From Parathielavia appendiculata (lineage: Eukaryota > Ascomycota > Sordariomycetes > Sordariales > Chaetomiaceae), in NCBI RefSeq assembly GCF_033297405.1, contig NW_026944229.1, positions 232,936 to 296,935 of the forward strand: DNA of 64,000 nucleotides. Direction: 5' to 3'. How positions within the stretch are numbered: position 1 is the stretch's first letter; each line of letters starts with the position of its first letter. The notes below the pieces were generated by a model. That model saw nothing but the letters and a program-made list of their open reading frames with translations, had not been told where the DNA came from and did not search any database. The position numbers were made by a program, and so were the translations under genes. Shown here in pieces: positions 54,198-64,000 of this stretch.

Positions 54198-54706
54198 TTA
54201 CATGTTGTATTTAAAATATTTTTCCCTCTAAGTAGAGTGTACAAAACAAATTGCACAAAGAGCATCAGCTCTAGAGCAAAGCTTTCCACAGTCATATCTT
54301 TACAAACCAGGTAACGTTACGGATCCGTACAGTAAATTAAGTGAGTTATAACCAGTATCCATAGCGAGCCGAACAACGGGTAAGGTAGCGAAGGTTTGCA
54401 ACACCACGGGATGCCAAATCAATCAGGCAGGCGTGTTGCATAAAAACCAAAAAAAAAAAAAAAAAAGAAGTTCAATCGTTGTGAAACCGGAACAACATCA
54501 AGGAGAATCATAAAACCTCAGGGAAACCTGCAACCACCACGAGCTATACCTCTTCATTCAACCCACAACAAAGAAGATCGCTGCAACCTATAAGGAGGAA
54601 ACAGGTTGACCAGCACATCTTGCCGGACTATCACGAGTCACTCAACAACATTATTAAGGTCACGTTGGGATCCTCGGTCCCAGGGCCGCCAATGAAGCGA
54701 GGGTCT
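54198..54706. other. intergenic with an A-tract
   Basis: Contains an uninterrupted run of about 18 A at 54449-54466. Otherwise nothing was identified; the right part is the 3' flank of the secreted-protein gene. Confidence 0.45.
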
Positions 54707-55360
54707 TCATACATACTGGTCACCACGGTTCCGGCACGCATCGCCGCGACCACAATAAAAGTCGCCGCCCACGCCGTTCCTGTTGGGCGAAATCTTCTCG
54801 TGGACATTCCTCGCTGGCTCGCCCGCGTTGCGCTGGTTGAATCTGTAGTCTTGGACCTTGTATGCCGTACGCCTGACGGCCTTCCAGGTGAATACAGTCT
54901 TACCTGGGCCGCCGTCGCAAGCGCGCGTCTTTCCGGTTTCGATGGACATCTCCACTGCGAAGCCACCGCTGATCCAGCTAGAAACGCTGCCCGAGGTGGC
55001 AGAGCCGACAGTGATGGACACGGAAGCTTCGTTTTCCAATAGTACAAGTCCCGCCAACGCAGTTCATGTTGGACTGATCTTGTTTTACCCGGTGTCAGCT
55101 TCGAGGCAATCAAGTACAGTGATGAGGTCGCGACTTACGCTGACCTGGATGTGCAGATGAGCCTGCCACGGATTTCCGTCGCCTACCACACCAGTACTGG
55201 TGGTCCAGGTACCGCAGGCGCCCTGTCGCTTATCGAGTAAGGCAGTGGCGGTGCTGACGGAGTCACGAGTATCGGCCGTCATGCCGAAAGCCGGAACTGT
55301 TGGAGCAGACCTGGCGAGGATTGCCGTGGACAAGAGGTGGAGAATCTTCATTTTGATCAT
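54707..55360 (-). CDS. small secreted Cys-containing protein with a single-base frame break
   Basis: Exon 1 is 55360-55139 (74 codons), with a signal peptide (MKILHLLSTAILARSA; Met at 55360 or 55351), a propeptide-like KR site (LLDKRQGACGTW) and NPWQAHLHIQVS. The intron is 55138-55074 (GTAAGT..GATCAG, 65 nt). Exon 2 begins SNMNCVGGTCTIG, then the frame must move by one base in the T4 run at 55032-55035 to continue NEASVSITVGSATSGSVSSW, ISGGFAVEMSIETGKTRACD, GGPGKTVFTWKAVRRTAYKV and FYCGRGDACRNRGDQYV to the stop at 54707. The pattern is that of small extracellular fungal proteins of unknown role. Either the gene is recently inactivated or there is one extra base in the assembly. Confidence 0.6.
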
Positions 55361-56833
55361 TGAGAAGGAATGGAGCTTTGCGCGAAGAAATGCCTCTGGC
55401 CCTCATCGAGTGAGATTCAGGTAGGTAGTCTGCTATCTTGACTGCTCCTCAGTTTCCTCCGGCAGCCACTGGCAACTTTATACTCACTGATCTGTCGTCC
55501 TTGGCTCCCAAGACTCAGGACCCCTCCCGGACTCCCTCGCTGCACTGTCGAAATCTCGGGGAAGCTTTTCCTCACCAAAATGCATCCAAAAGATATTGCG
55601 TTTGGGGTGAGAAGAACCAACAAGCCTCAAAACCGGGATATCAGCCTGGGAAGACAGGCAATTACCTGCACTCTTTGTTGAGGCAGATAAATTCGGCACC
55701 GCAGTCTTGCTTGAGCTGCTACGTTTCCTGCTCTGGCCGAACCTCCGGGAAGACATTATGTTGGGGGTGAGAAGAACCAACAACCCTCAAAAAACCTTGG
55801 AAAACAGGCGGTTAGCTGCACTCTTGTCTAACGAGCATACACTGGGCATTCAGTCTTGCCCATACAGGCGGGCACGATTCCCATTTTGACCATCACGTCG
55901 CTTTCCTGATGAAACTCTGACTCCTCGCAAGGCGAGCATCCATCGCGGCGCAATACCACTTTCATGTTGCCAACAGGTCTCTTGAGTCACCCTCCGACCA
56001 GCTGATGCATCGCAATCACAGTCTTGGCCGATTAAGGCGAGTGGGATTGTCAAACGGCTCAAGGCCATGATAAGCCAATTTGGCTTGGTTTACAAAGATA
56101 ATTTTTGAGTCACGGTTGATTGCCGGCTCACGGCCTCGAGCCGCTCTAAATCCAAGTGCTCACGCCCTCCTGAGCTGTATACTCATATACCGCTCCTGCC
56201 CTACTCAACTGCTTGTTTATTGGGGAGGCTCATGAAAAATGAGCGGCTCAGGACCGTGGGCTGGAATGGACGCTCGTCTTTGTGAGCCAACATATCCCAG
56301 CACGGCTCGTTGGGGCAACGTAAGGTAGGTACAGATGCGGCGCAGTGGTGTTTGCAGCACGGATGCCGCAATGCACGCAGTTGAGGTTGTATAGAAATAG
56401 GGTCATGCATCTGATTGAGCGGTTGATGATGTAATTGTCGCTAATCAGACGGTTATATTGATGTATGCACGGGTCAACCTAAAACAACAGGCGAGGCGTA
56501 TATTGACCAACGCAACCTTCCTAAATCAACTGGCGTAACGAGCCAACAAGCCAAGTGCAGGTTTTGGACTGATGTCATGGTATGAAGATCTGCGACGACC
56601 GGCGAACAACAACTTGAAGCTGGTCTTCTTACTCTTACGGTTTTGAGCCTTGTCCTCTGCGCCCCTTGATTTGGATCATTCCAGTTATGTTTCCTACAAC
56701 TTTCCAGACAAAACCTTTGAAATGCTTGATCGCAAATCCGTCACTGCACCCAACCTAAAAGTTCAACAAGTCGACCGCATCGCCGCGTCTTTCCGACTCG
56801 AACACCTATCTCAGGCATTGATGCAACAAGAGC
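55361..56833. other. intergenic with a diverged tandem duplication
   Basis: About 1.5 kb with no supported gene. Contains two related units at about 55545-55711 and 55735-55860 (see repeat). Confidence 0.4.
55545..55860. repeat. diverged tandem duplication, unit about 160 bp
   Basis: Both units share GGGGTGAGAAGAACCAACAA, followed by CCTCAAAA, GCTGCACTCTT/CCTGCACTCTT and CAGTCTTGC at matching spacing, with many substitutions and small gaps between. Confidence 0.75.
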
Positions 56834-57224
56834 ATGTCCAATAACACCACGCTCCGCTGCTTGGGCCCGGATGCCCTCCCCGCTGAAGCTGAGCGCCTCG
56901 TCCCGCAGGACATCAACTACGTGCTCGTGCCGGGGACGAATATCTCGGCGCCGTGGATGACGGAGTGCTGCGCGCCCAACCAGGTCTCGCTCATCAGCGG
57001 CTGCTATTTGTGGTGTGAGATCCCCGGACAGCCAGCTACATTTTGATAATGGTACAGGGAAGTGGGTCACGCATATTGATGGGTGCATGAAGATGAACGG
57101 GAGGGAGGTTGGTGAGTCGAGGATCACGGCGCTTCATGTTGTATGTGGAGCTGAGAGAAGGATGGAGTTGAAGGGATGGGTGCTTTTCGGGTTGTTTGTG
57201 GCTGGGCTGATGATGGCGCTTTGA
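56834..57224 (+). CDS. small tail-anchored or GPI-type protein with a single-base frame break
   Basis: Reads MSNNTTLRCLGPDALPAEAE, QWM-like WMTECCAPNQVSLISGCYLW and CEIP in one frame. After the CCCCGG run near 57022-57027 it continues in the next frame as DSQLHFDNGTGKWVTHIDGC, MKMNGREVGESRITALHVVC and a hydrophobic end (GWVLFGLFVAGLMMAL) with stop at 57222-57224. The joined reading (about 129 aa) has four or more conserved-looking Cys and a C-terminal membrane segment, without N-terminal signal. No intron of plausible size spans the change. Function unknown. A base error or real inactivation is equally possible. Confidence 0.5.
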
Positions 57225-57798
57225 GAAGGAAGGGCTGAGCTGAGTTGTGTGTTAAGTGTTACGCCTTAGTGAGGTTCTTCCAGCATGTATCAAGGTTGAT
57301 TTGCGTTAGCTTACTTCAGGTAGTCAGAGACAAGGAAGGTTGGCTGCTCAGGACGGGCTTGTCTGGGGTGTACTGGCAGTGTGTGCTCCTCCCCGTTTCA
57401 TGCTGATTGGGCGAGTGTACAAAGAGCTTTAGCATGATAGATGGGGTTTTGGATCTGGTGACAGAATCTGAGCAAAGTTGAAAAGCATACATTAAAACGA
57501 CCCCTCGCTGTCCTATGCAGAGCGGAACAAATACACAAACACAAAAGACCAAAGGCTAGCCAATCCAGGCCAGACAAGCCCCTGACAAAGCGAGCCTTAC
57601 TCCTGGCTCCAAGATCCAAACAATCAACCAACCAACAAACGAGCACCAACAAAGCCTTTGTCCAAATCGCCTTTCTTTAGACGGCCGCCCCCCAATACCC
57701 CAAAATCGCATCTCCACAAATCAGGCAACCACCCTGATCCAACAGCTTCGATCCAAACACCTCAGGAGCAACCCAGAACCATCCGCCAGAGTACCCCA
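57225..57798. other. intergenic, convergent gene ends
   Basis: 3' flanks of the 56834 and 57799 genes. Nothing else was recognised. Confidence 0.4.
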
Positions 57799-60059
57799 TC
57801 AAGACCTGACCCTCCTCGCAGCCGACAAACCCCTCACCGTCCCCGTCCTCGCCACGGCGGCAGCACCACCAGCAGGAGTAGGAGCACTAACCTCCCGCCG
57901 AACCTCTCTCTCCCGACCCCTCTCCTCCACTTCACCACCATAAATCCTCCGTCCGCTAACCAGCTCCCCACTGCTAACTTTCCTCCTCACCACCCCACCA
58001 GCAGCCTCACCACCACCACCACCACCAGAAATCATCCTCCTCGCCTCCGCTAAACTCCCACCTCCAGTCCCAACCGCAGCATTCGAACCCGAACCCAAAC
58101 CCGTATTCGAACCAAAATTAGACCCGTTGGACCCAACCCGCCCGACGCTCCTCGCCCTGCCCCTGCGCTCCCTGATCTGTGCGAGCGCCTGCTCTCTTGT
58201 CATGGTGGGGGTCAGCGCAGGGTTAGTCGCGTCGAAGCTGGGCTTGTCCAGGTCGACCACGTCGTTGATGTTGTTCCCCGTTTGTCGCGACGGGGTACGC
58301 TGCATCTTCATCAGGCGCTGGGCCAGCGTCGGGCCGTCGGTGGGTTCCTCGCGCAGCGGGACTCTTGTTGTTGTTACGGTCGCTGTCGTTGTTGGGTAGT
58401 GTGAGGATGTGGTGTGCGGGCGGGTGAACGGGATTGTTTGTTCAGTGGTGATGTGGGAGGGGAGAGGGTCGGTGAGTGGGTCGGTTAGGGAGGACGAGGA
58501 AGATTCGAGCGGGGGTACGGCGATGTCGCGGAGTGGAAGGTGGGTAGGTTTGACTGTTGAGGGCGCGTCGGTGTCGTCCTCGGGCTCGGCGGAGTGGGCT
58601 TCAGGGGCCGGGCCGGCGGTTGTGGGGATATTGAAGACTGGGCTGGGGTCTCGTCGGTGGGGTGCGTCGAGCAGCGAGAGCAGCGAGGTGCGCTCTTTCG
58701 AAACCACGGCATAGTCCGGGGGGTCGACGGACGGTGTGCGGCGGTACATGGGTTCGCTGTCGGTCGGCGTGATGGGCATGCTCGGTGCCGACTCGGTGGG
58801 TGATACCACATATGAGGCTGCCGACTTTGCTGCTATGGCATCCGCTTCGGCCTGCGACACTGTCCGGAAGATGCCTTCAGCAGGGTAAAAGATGGTGCTC
58901 CGCCTTGGCTCCCTTTCCGCCTTGAGCATGTCCGTCTTGGACCGCCTGGGCGTCGGCTTCGGGGCTTCCACGGAAGCCCGGCGGCTCTCACTAAGAATCA
59001 TCGGGTCTCCGGCATCCGAGTATGTCAGCACGCTGGTTCGCTTGCGGCGTGGACTAGACCGCCGGCTCGAGCTGTTCCGGCGCATCTCCTTGGCGGCCGA
59101 GCAAATCTTCAGCTGGCATTCCGCCTCGAGGAATTGGACCTGCTCTAATGCTCGGTCCGCTCGCTGCTTCTCCCATTCCCACAACATCGTAATCGTCTCA
59201 ATCTCGGGATCGCTTGTCGCCAAAGCAGAGATAGAGGATGTCCGAGCCCGTTTGCGTGGTCCCGTCGAGTTGTCTCCGTCTTCGGAGTCCTCCGAAGCAA
59301 GGCGCTTAACCTCCACTTCGTTCTTGGCCAGCGTCTTGATGGCGTCGAGTTCATGCTCCAGCATTCTAATTCGTTGTTGCGCCTGATCCAGCTGCGCTTG
59401 CAGGCTGACCAGCTTGTACTGAGCGTCAAATGCCTCCTGCTCCCGCGCCTTGCTCCGTTCCCGCTCAGCCTTGAGCTCGTCCTCGGCGGCCTTTTGCGCC
59501 GTCCGGCAGGATTTGAGCTCTTCCTGCGCCTTGACTAGCGAGCTTTGTACCTTGAAAGTTTCTTTTCGGGCGCGGCGAATCTCTTTTTCCCACAATTGTT
59601 GCGTGTGGGCGTGCGTCTCTTTGACACGTCCGTAGTTTTCCTGCTGGAGTTAGCCGGCCTGTCCCATGCCATGTCCTCAAAGAGTCGTCAACCCACCATG
59701 ACTGCCTCAAGTCTCTCTCCAACCCTCCTCTCTCTGTCTTTTCCCTCCTCAACCTGCTTCCTCAATTGCCTCACCTCGTCGCGATACCGGCGCATCTCTG
59801 CCTCGGCTTCCTCGCGCCCGAGCATAGCGCGCTTGAGGGCGGCGTCGGCTGTCTTGCGTTCGAGCTGCTTGGTTTGCATGGCGAGGTTGTTGTACTGGTT
59901 GATCTTTTCGTGGACCGAGCTGTCGCGGGCGGAGGCGCTCTCTCCAAAGGTGATGCGCTGCTGCTGGGAGGGTGAAAACAGTGCCGAGTCGCGCTGGGCG
60001 TTGTGCGAGACGGGCTGCAGCGGCTGGCCGCCGCCGCCGGGGCTCGACGGTACCGACAT
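57799..60059 (-). CDS. coiled-coil protein with disordered basic tail, unknown function
   Basis: 734 aa. Exon 1 is 60059-59697, the intron is 59696-59641 (GTGGGT..GGCTAACTCC..CAGCAG, 56 nt), and exon 2 is 59640-57799. A Ser/Pro N-terminus is followed by about 190 residues of strong heptad coiled coil (HEKINQYNNLAMQTKQLERK; EEAEAEMRRYRDEVRQLRKQ; QYKLVSLQAQLDQAQQRIRM). A KRARTSS nuclear-signal-like patch and the second short helix (ETITMLWEWEKQRADRALEQ) follow. The long disordered Ser/Thr/Pro region has several RRxS sites, and the end is Gly-rich, around EQALAQIRERRGRARS. I do not recognise the family; a cytoskeletal, spindle-pole or nuclear role would be guesswork. An in-frame upstream Met at 60167 is less likely as the start. 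Confidence 0.75.
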
Positions 60060-60684
60060 CGTCGAGCTCGTACTATGTGTTATCGTGGTGTCATGCAATG
60101 CACTGTCTTTGTTGGTCGTGGGTTGTCTGTGTCTCCCTGGTGGGATTGACTGGTGGTCGATACGCAATCTTCACGAATTGATCGGGAGCAAGTGGAGAAG
60201 GCCGCGGGGCAGAGAGGATGTAAGAGCCGATGATGACTGAACTGATAATGCAATCTGATGCTGATGCGCGTATGGAACTCTGCAAAATGCGCCTTCCACA
60301 GACAGTGCTTCAAGTGTACGACTGTATGTGCGACAGATATGTCAATAACTTGAACCACTGAGCTTTTAATTTGGCTGTCGGTAGTATTTACTGCGCCAAT
60401 TCACAATTTGATGCTGCCAATCACTGACGGCTTGCCTGACCAGGGTTGGGTTGCTATGGGCGACGCGGATTACAAAGTGGGCAGCTAGGCAGCCTCGCGC
60501 CTTGGGCACCCAATCGGTGACGATCATATTCCAATGCAACATCCCACCTCAGCCTTGCATACCCGGTTCATCCATAAGACAATCTGGCAACATCAACGGA
60601 AGAGATGTGCCGTGATTTTCATTCTCAATTGTACCCAAATCGATACTGAGCCTCAAATTTCTTTGGCACAAAAATCTCCACACA
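60060..60684. other. upstream region between divergent coiled-coil and MAPR-like genes
   Basis: 625 bases between divergent starts. No specific sites are claimed. Confidence 0.4.
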
Positions 60685-61593
60685 ATGGCCGACGAACCCT
60701 CCGTCCGGCGGCGCAAGGCGGAACCCAAATCGAACGATTCCCCAAGTTCTGAACCGGTTGAATCGGAAACGGAAGTACTCAAGGAGCAGATCCCAAAGAA
60801 GCCCAAGAGGAAATCGCCGCAAGAACGGTTGGACGACGACGCAGCTTACAGCACAGCCTCTCTTTGTCTGGACATTCTCCGCGTTATTACCTTCATCGGC
60901 CTCGCCTGGATCGGCCTAAGCTACCTCATCTCGAATGGCGAGACCTACTCGTGGGGCATCTCCGACCCCCCCAAGTACCTCAAGCCCGAGTGGTGGATGA
61001 AGCAATTCGTACGAGGGGCCCCCGACTCCTATCCCCTTCTGCCCACCCACACAAAGTCCCCATCTAACTGCTTTTGACAACCGCAGCGCGGTCCGGTCTA
61101 CCTCACGCCCATCGAACTATCTGCCTACGACGGCAGCGACCCGTTCAAACCGATCTACCTCGCCATTAACGGCACAATCTACGACGTGTCCTCCAATCCG
61201 CGTACCTATGGCCCGGGCGGGTCATACCACTACTTTGCCGGGTGTGACGCGGCGCGGGCGTACGTGACGGGCTGCTTCGCCGAGGACCGCACGCCCGACA
61301 TGAGGGGGGTCGAGGATATGTTCCTGCCGCTGGACGATCCGGCCGTGGATAAGTACTGGAGCAAAGAGGAGTTGGAGGTTTTGAGGAAAAACGAGAGGGA
61401 GGAGGCGCTGAAAAAGGTGAACGATGCGTTGAGGCACTGGGTCGAGTTCTTCAGGAAGAAGCCTGAGTATGAGTTTGTTGGTTATGTTAAGTTGCCTGAG
61501 GGTTGGCCGGGTACGGAGCCGAGGAGGCCGTTGTGTGAGCAAGCGGCTAAGGGGCGGAAGAAGAGGGTTGTTCCGGGGCATGAAGGGAGGTAA
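60685..61593 (+). CDS. cytochrome b5-like heme/steroid-binding (MAPR/Dap1-type) membrane protein
   Basis: 276 aa. Exon 1 is 60685-61008, a 78-nt intron follows (GTACGA..ACAACCGCAG), and exon 2 is 61087-61593. A basic/acidic cytosolic N-terminus precedes one membrane segment (LCLDILRVITFIGLAWIGLS, about 60-82). The b5-like domain follows: PVYLTPIELSAYDGSDPFKP, IYLAINGTIYDVSSNPRTYG, PGGSYHYFAGCDAARAYVTG, the MAPR signature with Tyr positions in place of the b5 His ligands. A charged helix (KEELEVLRKNEREEALKKVN) and a conserved fungal end (VGYVKLPEGWPGTEPRRPLC) complete it. The family binds heme and supports cytochrome P450 steps of ergosterol synthesis at the ER. Confidence 0.9.
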
Positions 61594-62257
61594 TCTCTGT
61601 TTAGGAGATGCGTTTTCCTAGTTATATTCCTCTTGGTTAGTTTTTCATTTCATCCCAACTCTGCCGCATGCCACAGTTCTTTCCCCGGCACCACAACCGC
61701 CCTGCATGTATTCCGTCTGCAATCCTCCGGTAGCCAGCTTCCCCCTGTTAAGTGGGAAGGGTGCGGTCTAAGAACCCCTCCCGCCTGGTCCGGCGAGACT
61801 CCCCCGGAGGTCGCCAGTTCGACCCCCCGCCGAATCGCCGCCCAACGAGAACCGCCACTGGGGATTTTCGTAGCCATCGACCTCCGCAAGGGGCTCGGTG
61901 GTGTGCTTTTTAGTACTTTTCCTTTACCTCAATCATCTTTGCCAAAACCTGCCAAGGCGATGAATCTTGTGGTCAAGTCTACGTTCAGGTCACTACATCA
62001 CTCAACCCTTCTGTTACGGTGAAGATATACGGTTACCGACGTAATATCCGCTTAGCTCAATGCAGTGGAGCATGTTACATGTACAGCTGATGACGAATGT
62101 AGAAGAGAAACCACCACCCCCCTTCCCCCTCTCTCCCCCCACATACAAAAGGTATATCCGAACCCGTCGTCCACCATCACTCTCAAACCTGGTGAGTATT
62201 AACATCCCGCTGCAAAAACGAACTTCGCCTCATAAGGCCCCCCTACCCTGTCCTCCA
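61594..62257. other. intergenic, holds repeat copy A
   Basis: Region between convergent genes; contains the tRNA-like dispersed repeat at 61740-61925 and the 3' UTRs. Confidence 0.45.
61740..61925 (+). repeat. dispersed repeat copy A with tRNA-like head (SINE candidate)
   Basis: Starts CTGTTAAGTGGGAAGGGTGC, carries a B-box-like GGTCGCCAGTTCGACCCC at about 61811-61828, and ends in the core TTTTCGTAGCCATCGACCTC..GCTTTTTAG (61864-61914) that recurs inverted at 42934-42980. The internal promoter-like box plus T-rich end is what a tRNA-derived SINE would show. Confidence 0.45.
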
Positions 62258-62991
62258 TCAAAGCAGCAAGGCAGCGCCAGCAGCAGCGACGAGCGCGAGC
62301 GTGCCCGGAGCAGTGAGCACAGCGACAGCACCAGATACGCTCTGGGATGGGGAGGCTGCACCACCAGTGCCCGAGGGGGTGTTGGTGGAGCCCGTCGTAC
62401 CCCCGGCCCCGGGAGTACCGCCGGGAGCCAGGCTTTGAGCCCCGGCAGCGAGCGACTTGTAGCTCTCGAGGGTGCGACTGGCGTTGTTGGCACTTGAAAG
62501 GCGTGTTAGCTTTCCAACACCATGATCGAGACTGCAAGTGGGAAAACTCACGGCTCGTTAATGACCATAACCATTCCTTGCTGACAGTGCCGTCCCTGGG
62601 CGCAGTACAGCCACAGTGGGTTGGTGTTGTTGATCTGGATGGTGTAGGTCGGGACCATGCCCATGGAGGCGCTGGCGGCGGCGGGCAGGAAGCCCGAGTG
62701 GAAGCCCGTGACGTTGCTGTTCAAGCTGATGGGCTGGCATGGCTTGTCGAAGGTCGACTGCGTGACGGTGTGGTTACCGGCGAGGAACTGGAACTGGACA
62801 AACTCGCCGGGCTGCGCGACGAGCTTGTCGGGCGAGTAGGTCAGGCTGCCGTTGCGCGCGACGGTAACGACCCAGGTTTTTTGGGCTGGTATTTCTCGTT
62901 AGCATGCTATTGCTTCCTTCCTCGACGCTCAAGGTTCCTTACCGGAAGCCAGGCTCGTAAGAGCGGTGAGGACGAGTGTTGTGAGCTGCAT
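62258..62991 (-). CDS. extracellular cupredoxin-domain, GPI-anchored Ser-rich protein
   Basis: 205 aa. Exons are 62991-62943, 62885-62552 and 62492-62258; introns are 57 nt (GTAAGG..TACCAG) and 59 nt (GTGAGT..GCTAACAC..TTTCAAG, an AAG acceptor). The signal peptide is MQLTTLVLTALTSLASA. The cupredoxin-like domain (about 18-127) shows TWVVTVARNGSLTYSPDKLV, FLAGNHTVTQSTFDKPCQPI and PLWLYCAQGRHCQQGMVMVI, so the type 1 copper ligand set (His in GNHTV, Cys, His, and Met) appears largely present. A Gly/Thr/Ser linker and a hydrophobic GPI-type end (ALVAAAGAALLL) follow. Fungal relatives are surface proteins of unknown role. Confidence 0.88.
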
Positions 62992-64000
62992 TCTGAACAA
63001 AGATTCGTCTATTGGTAAAAGCGAGGGTCCGGGTCGTCGAAAGAGTGACTGGGGTATCAAAAGCGACTTGCGCTGTGCAACAAGGTCAGGTCTAGCCTGG
63101 GTCGAAGATTAAAGAACAGACGACGGCACGAGAAAGAAGAGAGAAAGAAGCTGGAAAGCGAGGGCACCCCGAAGTGATGACTATGGACTGAACTGGTGGC
63201 ACGGGAAGGAGGCCGGCCTGACGATCCGGGCACGGCATGAATTATAACGTTTTCCGAGGCCTTCAGAAATGTAAAGGATCGTCCCATGGTACAGTGTGGC
63301 CATGTCGTGAAGGTCGGATGGGGAAGGGGTTTGTGGCTGCAGGGCCCGGGGTGATGTTTGAGTTTTCGAAACATCGCCATGTTTTGCCATCGAGTCCGGC
63401 GTCTAGTCAGCCCAAAACAGAGACAGGAGCAAATCAGAAGACTGCATGGCGATTTTGAGAACAAAGCGGACAAAGTTCTACTTTCAGACTTGCTTGCAAG
63501 AATTCCTTGCTTCTGAGTCTAGCTGTTTGGGGAGGAGGGAGGGGGGAGGGGGGTGAGCGCCCTTGTTGGTAACTGAGGGACGTACCCGGATTCGATGGCG
63601 GGATGTCTGTCCTTGACATTTGCAACCGCGTGTTTCAACAGGGATTTTTATCAATTCATTTGGTGAGACGTCGCCAGAATGAGCTTGTCCATGTGGTCGA
63701 CCTGCGCGCAGAGCCATCCTCATGACTTCGCTGACTGAAGCGCACTCAAGTCATGGAATCCAGCGCTCGATGCCCGAGCAAGAATCAACTGCGTAGCGCC
63801 CTCGGACGGAAACGAGGTTTGCCGGCCACCTGGCGCCATCCCGTCCAATGTCCAATATTAACCACGGTCAACTCACAACTCATGGAAGATTGTGGCTATC
63901 GAGGGGCCTGGAAAGTGGCCGCCTTGCCAATTGACAGGGCCCGGCGCTAAGGTTGAAAGACGGGAATGGTTGCACTTCGACCGGACAGAGCTGAAAATAA
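62992..64000. other. right-edge intergenic stretch, nothing supported
   Basis: About 1 kb upstream of the cupredoxin-like gene. Short frames on both strands have no family resemblance. A G-rich tract (GGGGAGGAGGGAGGGGGGAG) lies near 63530. Confidence 0.4.

Noticed and set aside
61760..61870. Possible 5S rRNA or tRNA gene
   Set aside because: B-box-like sequence is present but no complete cloverleaf or 5S fold could be drawn; better described as a tRNA-like repeat head.
1..64000. CRISPR arrays, bacterial operons, phage or secondary-metabolite cluster
   Set aside because: The window is eukaryotic with spliced genes. No PKS/NRPS/terpene core enzyme and no regularly spaced direct repeats were seen.

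Overview
The window is nuclear DNA of a filamentous ascomycete, most likely a Sordariomycete of the Chaetomiaceae/Sordariales type. The evidence is GC-rich genes broken by 48-95 nt introns with GTRAGT donors and CTRAC branch sites, recognisable fungal orthologues (MLH3, a DOCK-family GEF, cytosolic LeuRS, frataxin, AP-3 sigma, DPH3, an Ede1-like EH protein, alpha-tubulin), a HET-domain relic, and transposon relics with RIP-like TGG-to-TAG changes. All exon coordinates were worked out by hand from splice signals and reading frame. Genus-level placement is inference.

Layout. 1-5.8 kb: the 5' part of mlh3 (minus, running off the left edge), a low-complexity fungal protein (plus) and a nitrilase with a duplicated insert (minus). 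6.5-10.3 kb: a Zn2Cys6 transcription factor with two zinc-cluster-like motifs, a 295-nt T-rich last intron and a probable frame break, then a 74-aa two-exon gene. A 35-N gap lies at 11.32-11.35 kb. 11.8-15.9 kb: a C2H2-like protein, a possible 117-aa gene and a type II membrane glycosyltransferase-like protein. 17.1-29.1 kb: two very large minus-strand genes, a DOCK GEF (about 2145 aa) and a membrane-anchored disordered protein (about 1392 aa).

30.1-33.6 kb is a repeat island: a multiply frameshifted HET pseudogene, a decayed Tc1/mariner-like transposon, and a 788-bp Mutator-like element with perfect 94-bp inverted repeats and a 9-bp target-site duplication that keeps only the FAR1-like DNA-binding part of its transposase.

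34-51 kb is housekeeping-rich: frataxin and AP-3 sigma (divergent), a small mitochondrial membrane protein and cytosolic LeuRS (divergent), a Thr-rich secreted protein, DPH3, the Ede1-like endocytic scaffold and alpha-tubulin. 52-64 kb: a BTB/POZ protein, an intron-containing tRNA-Gly(CCC), a secreted Cys-containing protein and a tail-anchored protein (each with a single-base frame break), a coiled-coil protein, a cytochrome-b5/MAPR-like protein and a GPI-type cupredoxin protein.

The genes do not form a biosynthetic cluster. The parts most worth a second look are the deleted MULE, the small 74-aa gene, the nitrilase insert repeat, the substituted ATPase glutamate in MLH3, the run of single-base frame breaks at short homopolymers, and a two-copy dispersed repeat with a tRNA-like head.
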